DNA of 32,290 nucleotides from UBA1425 sp045537495 (GTDB taxonomy: Bacteria > Bacillota > Clostridia > Oscillospirales > Acutalibacteraceae): contig JAZSPN010000022.1 of the NCBI GenBank assembly GCA_045537495.1, positions 1-32,290 of the forward strand, given 5' to 3'. Below, one piece after another: positions 23,369-30,832 of the stretch. The position numbers were made by a program, and so were the translations under genes. The stretch's first letter is position 1. Every line of letters begins with the position of its first letter. The notes below the pieces were generated by a model. It was not told the DNA's origin and did not search any database. It was given only the letters and a program-made list of their open reading frames with translations.

Positions 23369-24076
23369 ATGCCTGTTTACAAACGTATACTTTTAAAGTT
23401 GAGCGGCGAAGTTCTTGCGGGCGATGCGAAGATGGGTATCAACTTTGATACCGTCAATTCTGTTTGCGAAGCCGTAAAAGAATGTGTCAATATGGGCGTT
23501 GAAGTCGGAATAGTAGTCGGTGGCGGAAATTTCTGGCGCGGACGTACCGGCGGCAACATGGACAGAACAAGAGCGGACCACATGGGAATGCTTGCAACCG
23601 TAATGAATTCGCTTGCACTTGCGGACGGACTTGAACAGCTGGATGTTCCCGTCAGAGTGCAGACCGCCATTGCCATGCAGCAGATAGCGGAGCCTTATAT
23701 CAGGAACAAGGCAGTACGTCACTTTGAAAAAGGAAGAGTCGTGATATTCGGTTGCGGAACGGGAAATCCGTTCTTTACAACTGATACGGCGGCAGCGCTT
23801 CGTGCAATAGAAATCGGTGCAGATATAATGTTCAAGGCATCAAACGTTGACGGTATTTACGACAAAGATCCGCATAAGTTTGATGATGCCAAAAAGTACG
23901 ACACTTTGTCATACACCGATATTCTTGCAAATGATCTTAAAGTTATGGACGGTACGGCTGCATCTCTTTGCAGAGATAACAAATTACCGATTCTTGTGTT
24001 TAATCTGGAAGATCCCGCGAACATTATTAAAGCTGTAAGCGGTGAAAATATCGGAACAGTTGTTAAGGAGGACTAA
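23369..24076 (+). CDS. pyrH: UMP kinase
   Basis: Bacterial UMP kinase of the amino-acid-kinase family, 235 residues, converting UMP and ATP to UDP. The N-terminal LLKLSGEVLAG, the GGGNFWRG loop (about 51-58), DHMGMLATVMNSLAL and the GTGNPFFTTDTAAALRA segment are all typical of PyrH. GAAGGAG ribosome site. First gene of a seven-gene conserved operon, with frr three bases downstream. Confidence 0.97.
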   Translation: MPVYKRILLKLSGEVLAGDAKMGINFDTVNSVCEAVKECVNMGVEVGIVVGGGNFWRGRTGGNMDRTRADHMGMLATVMNSLALADGLEQLDVPVRVQTAIAMQQIAEPYIRNKAVRHFEKGRVVIFGCGTGNPFFTTDTAAALRAIEIGADIMFKASNVDGIYDKDPHKFDDAKKYDTLSYTDILANDLKVMDGTAASLCRDNKLPILVFNLEDPANIIKAVSGENIGTVVKED

Positions 24077-24079
24077 TTA

Positions 24080-24634
24080 ATGGATACTGTAATTTCAACA
24101 GCAAGAGAAAAAATGAACAAAACTATCTCGGCACTTAAAAATGAATATGCCTCTATAAGAGCAGGCAGAGCTAACGCTGCCGTTCTTGACAGGATTAAGG
24201 TTGACTATTACGGAGTTCCCACACCCATCAACCAGATGGCGGCTATTTCGGTAGCGGAAGCCCGTATTCTCAATATTCAGCCTTGGGATGTTTCTACACT
24301 TCACCCCATCGAAAAAGCTATTCAGGCTTCCGATATCGGCATTAATCCTCAGAATGACGGCAGAATTATCCGTCTTGTATTCCCTCAGCTTACCGAGGAG
24401 AAGCGTAAGGAGCTTGCCAAGGAAGTTCGTAAAACTGCTGAGGATTCAAAGGTCGCAATAAGATCAATCAGAAGAGATGCCATCGATAAGGTAAAGAAAA
24501 TGGAAAAAGCTTCCGAGATCACAGAAGACGATCTTAAAATCGGTGAAAAAGAACTTCAGGACATTACCGATGAATTTGTAAAGAAGATAGATGCTCTTTC
24601 TGCTGAAAAAGAGAAAGAGATCATGGAGATCTGA
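24080..24634 (+). CDS. frr: Ribosome recycling factor
   Basis: A 184-residue cytoplasmic protein that splits post-termination ribosomes with EF-G. RAGRANAAVLDRIKVDYYG near residue 30 and DGRIIRLVFPQLTEEKRKEL in the middle are the family hallmarks. AAGGAGG precedes the ATG. Its stop overlaps the uppS start by one base. No unusual features. Confidence 0.97.
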   Translation: MDTVISTAREKMNKTISALKNEYASIRAGRANAAVLDRIKVDYYGVPTPINQMAAISVAEARILNIQPWDVSTLHPIEKAIQASDIGINPQNDGRIIRLVFPQLTEEKRKELAKEVRKTAEDSKVAIRSIRRDAIDKVKKMEKASEITEDDLKIGEKELQDITDEFVKKIDALSAEKEKEIMEI

Positions 24635-25353
24635 TGATAGAAAAAGATAAACTGCCAAGACACGTCGGCATAATTATGGACGGCAACGGGCGTTGGGCAA
24701 AGAAGCGGAATTTACCGAGGACAGAAGGACACAAACGAGGTGCTGAGGTTTTCAGGGACATCAGCAATTATGCGTCCGAGCTCGGTATTGAAGTTATGAC
24801 CTTTTATGCTTTTTCTACCGAAAACTGGAAGCGGCCCGAGAGTGAAGTGGAAGTTATCATGGACATTTTCAGAGATTTTCTTCACGAGGCAGAAGAAAGA
24901 AGAGAAGAAAATGAAGAAAAGGGCTTCCGTTTTAAATTTATCGGTGACATGTCCAGAATGGCCGAAGACATTAAAGCATTGGCAAAGATATTGGAATCCG
25001 ATACTTCGGGCAAAAGTCATACGGTCATCAATGTTGCCGTAAATTACGGCGGACGCGACGAAATTGTCAGAGCATCAAAAATCATTGCCGAGAAGTGTCT
25101 TAAAGGTGAGATCAGCAGCGAAGATATTACGGAAGAAGCTTTTTCCGAATGTCTTTATACTTCAAGTCAGCCCGATCCCGATCTTATAATCCGTCCCAGC
25201 GGCGAATACAGGTTGTCGAATTTCTTAACGTGGCAGTCTGCCTATTCCGAGTTCTGGTTTTCGGATGTGCTTTGGCCGGACTTTACGCGAGAGCATTTTG
25301 ACAGGGCGTTAAATGATTTTGCTAATCGCTCCAGGCGCTTCGGGGCAATATAA
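24634..25353 (+). CDS. uppS: Undecaprenyl diphosphate synthase
   Basis: Cis-prenyl transferase, 239 residues, extending farnesyl diphosphate with IPP to undecaprenyl diphosphate, the lipid carrier for wall and surface glycans. IIMDGNGRWAKKR (about 13-25) carries the catalytic Asp; FYAFSTENWKRP and RPSGEYRLSNFLTWQSAYSE are the other conserved blocks. The last of these reads SGEYRLSNF where SGExRLSNF is usual. ATG overlaps the frr stop. Its product would supply the ABC-exported glycan encoded upstream. Confidence 0.97.
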   Translation: MIEKDKLPRHVGIIMDGNGRWAKKRNLPRTEGHKRGAEVFRDISNYASELGIEVMTFYAFSTENWKRPESEVEVIMDIFRDFLHEAEERREENEEKGFRFKFIGDMSRMAEDIKALAKILESDTSGKSHTVINVAVNYGGRDEIVRASKIIAEKCLKGEISSEDITEEAFSECLYTSSQPDPDLIIRPSGEYRLSNFLTWQSAYSEFWFSDVLWPDFTREHFDRALNDFANRSRRFGAI

Positions 25354-25398
25354 AAAACAGCTTTAAGTATTGAAAGGTAACAGTACAAGGGTACTGGC

Positions 25399-26319
25399 AT
25401 GGCAAAAACAATGAAAAAGAAATTGTTAGTTGGTTCTTTTTGGGGAGTAGTAGGAATTACTGTACTTATCTTGCAGTTTACTCCTATTCTGGGCATTCTC
25501 TTAGCATTTTTTGCGGCAGTTGCAAACTATGAAATTTTAAATGTTGCACAGGTCAAAAATAAACCCATTCTCGTTTTATCCTGTGCGGTTGCGTCGGTGT
25601 TTCCGCTGATTGTCGAGTATAAATCGTATCTTATCGGTCATAGTCAGTTCTTGGCGTATATTGATAACAACATACCGATTATGGCATATGTTTTGATTTA
25701 CCTGTTTATACTCGTCATAATGATGTTCAGCAAGTTTCAGATTACACGCTTTGAACACGTGTCGATGACACTTATTTCTTCGCTGATTATACCGTACCTC
25801 ATGTCACGACTTATTGTAATCCGTGATATGTACATAGTGACGGACTTTGATCCGTACACAAAGTCCAACTGCGTTTACATGACGCTGTTTGTTCTCGTTT
25901 GCTCGTGGATGACAGATACCATGTCGTTCATCTTCGGAAGCAAACTCGGCAAGCATAAAATGGCACCGATCATCAGTCCGAAAAAAACTTGGGAAGGTGC
26001 AATCGGAGGACTTCTCGGAACAGCGGTAATAAATATAATTGTCTGGCTTGTATTTTTTGCTCTTTCAAAATTAGAGATAATCAATCCCATATTTATTCCC
26101 CTTTGGATAGTTCCCGTTTTGTCAATTGTCCTTTCGGCGGTTTCAATGGTCGGAGATCTTGCGGCATCGACAATTAAGAGAAATTACGGTGTCAAGGATT
26201 TCGGCAAGCTCATGGGCGATACACACGGCGGCGTTATGGATCGCTTTGACAGTGCAGTATTTGTATGCGGTGCAGCATACATTATTCTCAGAGTATTTGA
26301 AGCTATCAGACTTGCATAA
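25399..26319 (+). CDS. cdsA: Phosphatidate cytidylyltransferase
   Basis: Polytopic membrane enzyme, 306 residues, making CDP-diacylglycerol for phospholipid synthesis. The catalytic C-terminal signature SMVGDLAASTIKR...KDFGKLMGDTHGGVMDRFDS is present. At the point where most members read PGHGG this protein has GDTHGG, a one-residue-longer variant, which is worth noting. Eight or so membrane helices are readable. Ribosome site AAGGG lies upstream of the ATG at 25399. It sits 45 bases after uppS. Confidence 0.94.
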   Translation: MAKTMKKKLLVGSFWGVVGITVLILQFTPILGILLAFFAAVANYEILNVAQVKNKPILVLSCAVASVFPLIVEYKSYLIGHSQFLAYIDNNIPIMAYVLIYLFILVIMMFSKFQITRFEHVSMTLISSLIIPYLMSRLIVIRDMYIVTDFDPYTKSNCVYMTLFVLVCSWMTDTMSFIFGSKLGKHKMAPIISPKKTWEGAIGGLLGTAVINIIVWLVFFALSKLEIINPIFIPLWIVPVLSIVLSAVSMVGDLAASTIKRNYGVKDFGKLMGDTHGGVMDRFDSAVFVCGAAYIILRVFEAIRLA

Positions 26320-26328
26320 GGTGTAAAA

Positions 26329-27480
26329 ATGAATAATCAGACATTAACCATACTCGGTTCAACAGGATCAATAGGACAACAAGCCCTCGAGGTTGCCAAA
26401 CTTCGGGGCTTTGGCATTTTCGCTTTAACGGCGCACAGTAACGTGGATATAATCGAAGAGCAGATTCGCTTATTCAAACCGAAAAAAGCGGCCATGTTTG
26501 ATGAGGAATCGGCAAGGGCGCTTAAAATACGTGTTGCCGATACCGACACACAGATACTGTGCGGAATGGACGGGATTTGTGAATGTGCCGCTGAAAAAGT
26601 GGATTTCGTACTGAACAGCATCGTTGGAATGGCGGGACTTCTTCCTACCGTTTCGGCAATTAACTCGGGGAATACGCTGGCTCTTGCAAATAAAGAAACC
26701 CTTGTTGCGGGCGGTCACATTGTAACCGGACTCGCAAAAGAAAAAGGAGTCAGCATTCTTCCGGTTGACAGTGAGCACTCAGCTATTTTTCAATCGCTTC
26801 AGGGCATGAGCGATAAGAAAGAGATAAAGCGTCTTATACTGACAGCATCGGGCGGACCTTTTTTCGGCAGAACAAAAGAGGAACTCGAAGGAGTAACTCT
26901 TGAACAGGCGCTCAATCATCCGAATTGGAGCATGGGCGCCAAGATAACGGTTGATTCTGCAACCATGATGAATAAGGGACTTGAGCTTATTGAAGCCGTA
27001 TGGCTGTTCGACGTGTCGCCGAATGACATCGACATTCTCGTTCACAGGCAGAGTGTAATCCATTCACTGGTTGAGTTCGTCGATAATTCGGTTATTGCTC
27101 AGCTCGGTGTACCTGATATGAGAATTCCCATTCAGTATGCACTGACTTATCCCGAAAGGTATCCGTCGCCCGTCAAGCAGCTTCGCCTCGAGGATTATGC
27201 CGAACTTACGTTTTCAAAACCCGACTATGAAACGTTCTCCTGCATAAACCTTTGTAAAGAGGCAATACTCAGGGGAGGACTTTTTCCTGCGGCGGTAAAT
27301 TCGGCAAACGAAGCTGCCAACTTGCTTTTCAGACAGGGCAAAATCAAATTTCTTGATATAGCACGACTTGTTGAAAAGGCGATTGAAACTGTTCCTTGTG
27401 TCAAGGACTTTAAAACGGAAGATATATTCCATATTGACAAATTGATGAGAAATACAGTTAACAATATTAAGGCGGTGTGA
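26329..27480 (+). CDS. dxr: 1-deoxy-D-xylulose 5-phosphate reductoisomerase
   Basis: Second enzyme of the MEP isoprenoid pathway, 383 residues, cytoplasmic, NADPH and divalent metal dependent. GSTGSIGQQ (about 10-18) is the NADPH loop. NKETLVAGG and PVDSEHSAIFQ (metal and substrate binding) and HPNWSMGAKITVDSATMMNKGLE are present in the expected order. AAGGTG lies before the ATG, 9 bases after the cdsA stop. Confidence 0.97.
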   Translation: MNNQTLTILGSTGSIGQQALEVAKLRGFGIFALTAHSNVDIIEEQIRLFKPKKAAMFDEESARALKIRVADTDTQILCGMDGICECAAEKVDFVLNSIVGMAGLLPTVSAINSGNTLALANKETLVAGGHIVTGLAKEKGVSILPVDSEHSAIFQSLQGMSDKKEIKRLILTASGGPFFGRTKEELEGVTLEQALNHPNWSMGAKITVDSATMMNKGLELIEAVWLFDVSPNDIDILVHRQSVIHSLVEFVDNSVIAQLGVPDMRIPIQYALTYPERYPSPVKQLRLEDYAELTFSKPDYETFSCINLCKEAILRGGLFPAAVNSANEAANLLFRQGKIKFLDIARLVEKAIETVPCVKDFKTEDIFHIDKLMRNTVNNIKAV

Positions 27481-27481
27481 T

Positions 27482-28570
27482 ATGTCAGAATTTTTTTCCA
27501 CGGTTGCAGTCGGATGGGGAAAGGTATGGCCAATACTTTTTGCGATTCTGTTTTTCGGCATAATTATAATGTCACACGAGCTGGGACATTTTACGTTTGC
27601 CAAGCTTTTCAAGGTTAAGGTGAATCAGTTCGCAATCGGAATGGGACCTAAGATATTCAAAAAGAAAAAGGGAGAAACGGAATATTCGTTAAGACTTTTT
27701 CCTATAGGCGGATTTGTTGCCATGGAAGGGGAGGATGACGACAGCGAAGATGAGCGTGCTTTCGGAAAGAAGAAGGTATGGCAAAGGATCATCATTGTGG
27801 CGGCAGGAGCTGTTGTCAACCTTATACTCGGACTTATTATAGTGATTTTAATGCTTACTCAGGAGGATCTTATCGGCACTCCGAGGGTTAACCAGTTTTA
27901 TGACGGAGCAACTACCGTAAACTACGGCTTGCAGGAAGGCGATATAATTGAAAAAATTAACGGTAGACGTGTTTTTTCAAGCTACGATCTTACTTTCCTT
28001 TTGAGCCGGGATAAAGACGGCGCCGTTGATTTTACCGTTGACAGAAACGGTGAAGAAAAGATACTGAATTCGGTTAAATTTGAAACGAAAACTCAGGATG
28101 ACGGCACAACCTCGATGATTTTCGATTTTTCGATTGTGGGAATCGAACCTACATTTGCATCGGTGTTTAAGTACGGTTTTCTTGAAGCCGTTTCAATCGG
28201 AAGAATTGTCTGGATCAGCTTCTTCGATCTGATTACGGGCACATACGGATTCAGTGACCTTTCGGGACCTATCGGAACGGTAGGATATATAGCGGAAATA
28301 ACGCAGGAAGCGGTCAAGACCGATCTTTCTCCCATGCTGATGATTCTTGCTCTGATTTCCATCAATATCGGTATTTTTAACCTGTTGCCGATTCCCGCAC
28401 TTGACGGCGGACGACTTTTCTTTTTGTTTATAGAACTGATTTTCAGAAAACCGATAAACAGAAAATATGAAGGATGGATTCATGCGGTAGGCCTTGTTCT
28501 TCTTATGCTTTTGATGGTTGCAATTTCATTTTCAGATATAACAAAACTTATCCGAGGTGAACTGTTTTGA
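27482..28570 (+). CDS. rseP: RseP-type site-2 protease (RIP metalloprotease)
   Basis: Intramembrane zinc metalloprotease, 362 residues. HELGH at 32-36 supplies the zinc ligands and catalytic Glu, and NLLPIPALDGGR near 298-309 the third ligand Asp. A single PDZ domain lies at about 125-195 (VNYGLQEGDIIEKINGR). It cleaves anti-sigma factors or signal-peptide remnants in other bacteria; the substrate here is unknown. Starts one base after the dxr stop. Its stop overlaps the ispG TTG start by three bases. Confidence 0.94.
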   Translation: MSEFFSTVAVGWGKVWPILFAILFFGIIIMSHELGHFTFAKLFKVKVNQFAIGMGPKIFKKKKGETEYSLRLFPIGGFVAMEGEDDDSEDERAFGKKKVWQRIIIVAAGAVVNLILGLIIVILMLTQEDLIGTPRVNQFYDGATTVNYGLQEGDIIEKINGRRVFSSYDLTFLLSRDKDGAVDFTVDRNGEEKILNSVKFETKTQDDGTTSMIFDFSIVGIEPTFASVFKYGFLEAVSIGRIVWISFFDLITGTYGFSDLSGPIGTVGYIAEITQEAVKTDLSPMLMILALISINIGIFNLLPIPALDGGRLFFLFIELIFRKPINRKYEGWIHAVGLVLLMLLMVAISFSDITKLIRGELF

Positions 28571-29619
28571 TTAAAAGGCGAATTACAAGAAACGTAAAAG
28601 TCGGCAATATGCTTATCGGATCAAAAGCACCGATAAGCGTGCAGTCCATGCTCAATGTTTCTTCGAAGGACATAGACGGAACGGTCAGGCAGGCAATTGC
28701 TTTGGAAAAGGCGGGCTGTCAGATAATTCGTGCAGCCGTTCCCGACATGGAAGCGGTAAAGCTTATTTATGCTCTTAAAGAGAATGTCGGAATACCGGTA
28801 GTAGCGGATATACATTTCGATTACAGACTGGCAATCGAAAGCGTGGCGGCAGGTGTCGATAAAGTCAGGATAAATCCCGGCAATATTGGGAATGAGCAGA
28901 GAGTTTCCGAGGTTGTAGCAGCGTGCCGAAACAGAGGAGTGCCGATAAGAATCGGTGTCAACTCGGGATCAGTGGAAAAGGAGCTGTTGCAAAAATACTC
29001 GGGTGCTACGCCTGAGGCAATGGCTGAAAGTGCCATGAAGCATGTCGAAATTCTTGAACGTCACGATTTCGAAGACATTGTAATTTCGATAAAATCATCG
29101 GATGTTTCTAAGATGATTGAAGCATACAGTATCGTTGCCGACAGATGCGCTTATCCGTTACATCTCGGAGTTACGGAAGCCGGTACATATAAAATGGGAC
29201 TTATCAAGTCGAGTATCGGAATAGGCTCACTTCTTGCACGGGGAATCGGTGATACGATAAGAGTTTCGCTTACAGACGATCCCGTAAAAGAGGTCGAAGC
29301 CGGATTTGACATTCTGAAGGCAATCGGACTGTGCGAGGACAGTATTCAGATAGTTTCGTGTCCTACTTGCGGAAGAACACGTATTGATCTCATTTCTCTT
29401 GTTAATGAAGTGGAAGACAGATTAAAGGGCATAAGAAAACCCATCACCGTTGCGGTAATGGGCTGTGCGGTAAACGGTCCGGGAGAAGCCTCGGCCCCCG
29501 ACATCGGTGTTGCCGGCGGCGACGGATGCGGTCTTATCTTTAAAAAAGGCGAAATTATACGAAAAGTCCCGGAGGATCGCATCGTCGACGAATTGATAGC
29601 AGAAATAGAAAAAATGTAA
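28567..29619 (+). CDS. ispG: 4-hydroxy-3-methylbut-2-en-1-yl diphosphate synthase
   Basis: [4Fe-4S] enzyme of the MEP pathway (GcpE), 350 residues, converting MEcPP to HMBPP. The C-terminal cluster motif has SCPTCGRT and GCAVNGPGEA, giving the three Cys ligands and the nearby conserved Glu. The N-terminal RRITRNVKVGNMLIG and VADIHFDYRLAI are also typical. Start is TTG at 28567, supported by GAGGTG seven bases upstream, and it overlaps the rseP stop. Last gene of the operon. Iron demand here fits the nearby presence of an Feo system. Confidence 0.96.
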   Translation: MIKRRITRNVKVGNMLIGSKAPISVQSMLNVSSKDIDGTVRQAIALEKAGCQIIRAAVPDMEAVKLIYALKENVGIPVVADIHFDYRLAIESVAAGVDKVRINPGNIGNEQRVSEVVAACRNRGVPIRIGVNSGSVEKELLQKYSGATPEAMAESAMKHVEILERHDFEDIVISIKSSDVSKMIEAYSIVADRCAYPLHLGVTEAGTYKMGLIKSSIGIGSLLARGIGDTIRVSLTDDPVKEVEAGFDILKAIGLCEDSIQIVSCPTCGRTRIDLISLVNEVEDRLKGIRKPITVAVMGCAVNGPGEASAPDIGVAGGDGCGLIFKKGEIIRKVPEDRIVDELIAEIEKM

Positions 29620-29631
29620 TAAAAAGTTTAA

Positions 29632-29658
29632 GGGCGGTTCGGTAACACCGAACCGCCC
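29632..29658. terminator. GC-rich hairpin between the converging ispG and 47-residue peptide genes
   Basis: GGGCGGTTCGGT (29632-29643) pairs perfectly with ACCGAACCGCCC (29647-29658) around AAC, a 12-base stem with a 3-base loop. On the plus strand it is followed by AGCTTATTCT, a poor T-run. On the minus strand it is followed by TTAAACTTTTTATT. It may end transcription from both sides, though the T-rich flank favours the minus strand. Confidence 0.6.
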
Positions 29659-29677
29659 AGCTTATTCTGTTGGCCAA

Positions 29678-29699
29678 AAGAATTATAATATTAATTCTT
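29678..29699. repeat. AT-rich palindrome AAGAATTA-N6-TAATTCTT
   Basis: Inverted repeat with 8-base arms about 30 bases beyond the stop of the 47-residue peptide gene. It could be a weak minus-strand terminator or a regulatory site; its AT richness limits what can be said. Confidence 0.4.
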
Positions 29700-29727
29700 A
29701 GCAGAACAAACCTTAAGTAATCCTTAA

Positions 29728-29871
29728 TTATGCACCGAGGTTGCCGGCTGCCTTGAGGATAAGGTTTGCAAGTGCAGTGAATGCATCATAAGCATACTGA
29801 GATGCGTTAGATGTTGTGATCCATGCAATAGCCTTCAAAATAACGTTGAGAACGGATTCCAAAATTGCCAT
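29728..29871 (-). CDS. 47-residue hydrophobic peptide of unknown function
   Basis: Not on common gene lists because it is short. The frame runs from ATG at 29869-29871 to TAA at 29728-29730. AAAGGAG lies about ten bases before the ATG, a little far but clear. The product has two hydrophobic, probably helical parts (about 2-18 and 26-44) joined by a polar Thr/Ser/Asn/Gln stretch around residue 19-25. There is no Cys and only four charged residues (E5, K13, D29 and K40 approximately), giving net charge near zero. No signal peptide with a cleavage site is evident. It lies 60 bases downstream of the MarR-family gene on the same strand and may share its transcript. It could be a small membrane or secreted amphipathic peptide, a leaderless bacteriocin-like product or a toxin; nothing identifies it. 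Confidence 0.6.
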   Translation of the reverse strand: MAILESVLNVILKAIAWITTSNASQYAYDAFTALANLILKAAGNLGA

Positions 29872-29931
29872 TGTGTATAGGCTCCTTTCATAATTTTTAT
29901 ACAAACAGCAAAAGCTGAATGAATAACTAAA

Positions 29932-30426
29932 TTAAAGACGTGTGCCTCTGCGTATCGAGGTGTGCTGAACAGTCGATGAAGAATGACTGTCATCGGGATT
30001 TGACAGCTTGTTTAAAAGAAAGAGCAGATTAGAAAGCTCGTCCTGATTCAGAGCAGAAAACGAGGAAGCTGCAAAAGAAGTGAATTCCTCGCTCAGCCGA
30101 TTAATTTCATCAATACCTGAATCGGTGATAGAAATGATGCTTTTTCTCTTATCAAGGGGATCACTTTCCCGTGTGATAAAACCGGCGGCAAGAAGCTTGT
30201 CCGCGATTTCACCGGTAGAAGAGGGGGTGATGCCGAGAAGACAGGAAAGAGCGGACAAGGATGTTTTTCCCTGTTCCGAGAGGATGCGAAGCATTCTGCC
30301 CTGACCGCATGTATATCCGAGAGAGTTGTGCTTATTGAGAGCGATGTTCAAAGAACGATAAAGCTTTTCAAGAGCATCATAAACCTCGCACGGTAAATTT
30401 TCGTATGCGGAGGAAGAAGTATTCAT
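29932..30426 (-). CDS. MarR-family transcriptional regulator
   Basis: A 164-residue winged-helix regulator. Recognition region: GQGRMLRILSEQG, then SLSALSCLLGITPSSTGEIADKLLAAGFITRESDPLDKRKSIISITDSG (about 42-108), with the wing carrying DPLDKRKSIISIT, the MarR hallmark D-x-R/K-R. The C-terminal tail ends in Ser/Thr/Arg-rich residues and a polar DDSHSSSTVQHTSIRRGTRL extension, longer than usual. A ligand or target is not evident. The ATG at 30424-30426 follows AAGGA about ten bases upstream. MarR genes normally control neighbouring genes, so the 47-residue peptide next to it or the divergent secreted-protein gene are possible targets. Confidence 0.9.
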   Translation of the reverse strand: MNTSSSAYENLPCEVYDALEKLYRSLNIALNKHNSLGYTCGQGRMLRILSEQGKTSLSALSCLLGITPSSTGEIADKLLAAGFITRESDPLDKRKSIISITDSGIDEINRLSEEFTSFAASSFSALNQDELSNLLFLLNKLSNPDDSHSSSTVQHTSIRRGTRL

Positions 30427-30497
30427 AAAAACATATTCCTTACTGTATTTTGCTGTTTATCTACCGTAAATTATAAAATTAAACTTATAACAGATAT

Positions 30498-30526
30498 AAT
30501 ATATCACAAATAATTATATTTTTCAA
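30498..30526 (-). promoter_or_regulatory. Promoter of the MarR-family gene
   Basis: On the minus strand TTGAAA (30521-30526) and TATATT (30498-30503) are separated by 17 bases, about 70 bases before the MarR ATG. It may also serve the peptide gene downstream. Confidence 0.6.
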
Positions 30527-30692
30527 TAGTTTTTTATAAAATTTTATATTTCGGATTTATCAAAATACAGAAAAAATCGGTTAGGGAAAAAGCCGATGAT
30601 AGTTATATTGCAAATTCGAAAATATTATAAATTGTATACACGAGCCTTAATGTAATAATGCTAAAAAAATGCTTGTTTTTTGCCATTTTATA

Positions 30693-30721
30693 TTGACAAT
30701 GACACATTATTATGTTAATGT
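30693..30721 (+). promoter_or_regulatory. Tentative promoter for the secreted protein
   Basis: A perfect TTGACA (30693-30698) is followed after 17 bases by the weak TAATGT (30716-30721). If correct, the leader to the ATG is about 105 bases. The -10 box matches poorly, so this is a guess from the -35 alone. Confidence 0.3.
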
Positions 30722-30832
30722 TTATTTGTCTGTTAGTGTTCCTTGGTGATAGTATACATTTTTTATAAGTTGTATCGCTTTTCACTCGGAACATGTTAAG
30801 ATCATTTCAGCTTTTGAATGGAGGTAAAAAGA

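Larger units (their letters stand above)
30427..30832. other. 406-base non-coding AT-rich divergent intergenic region
   Basis: Between the divergent MarR and secreted-protein genes. It holds a likely MarR promoter on the minus strand (30498-30526) and a possible promoter with a long leader for the plus-strand gene (TTGACA at 30693-30698). A short ATCGG/CCGAT inverted repeat lies near 30577-30597, and A/T homopolymer tracts lie around 30661-30683. I see no convincing reading frame, riboswitch or tRNA. Confidence 0.6.

Noticed and set aside
29632..29658. 12-base inverted repeat considered as a mobile-element end or attachment site
   Set aside because: A single hairpin with a 3-base loop, no partner repeat, no transposase or integrase gene in the window; a terminator is the simpler reading.
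30649..30720. TAATAATG/CATTATTA inverted repeat in the MarR intergenic region
   Set aside because: Eight bases of AT-only composition about 40 bases apart in very AT-rich DNA; not distinguishable from chance.
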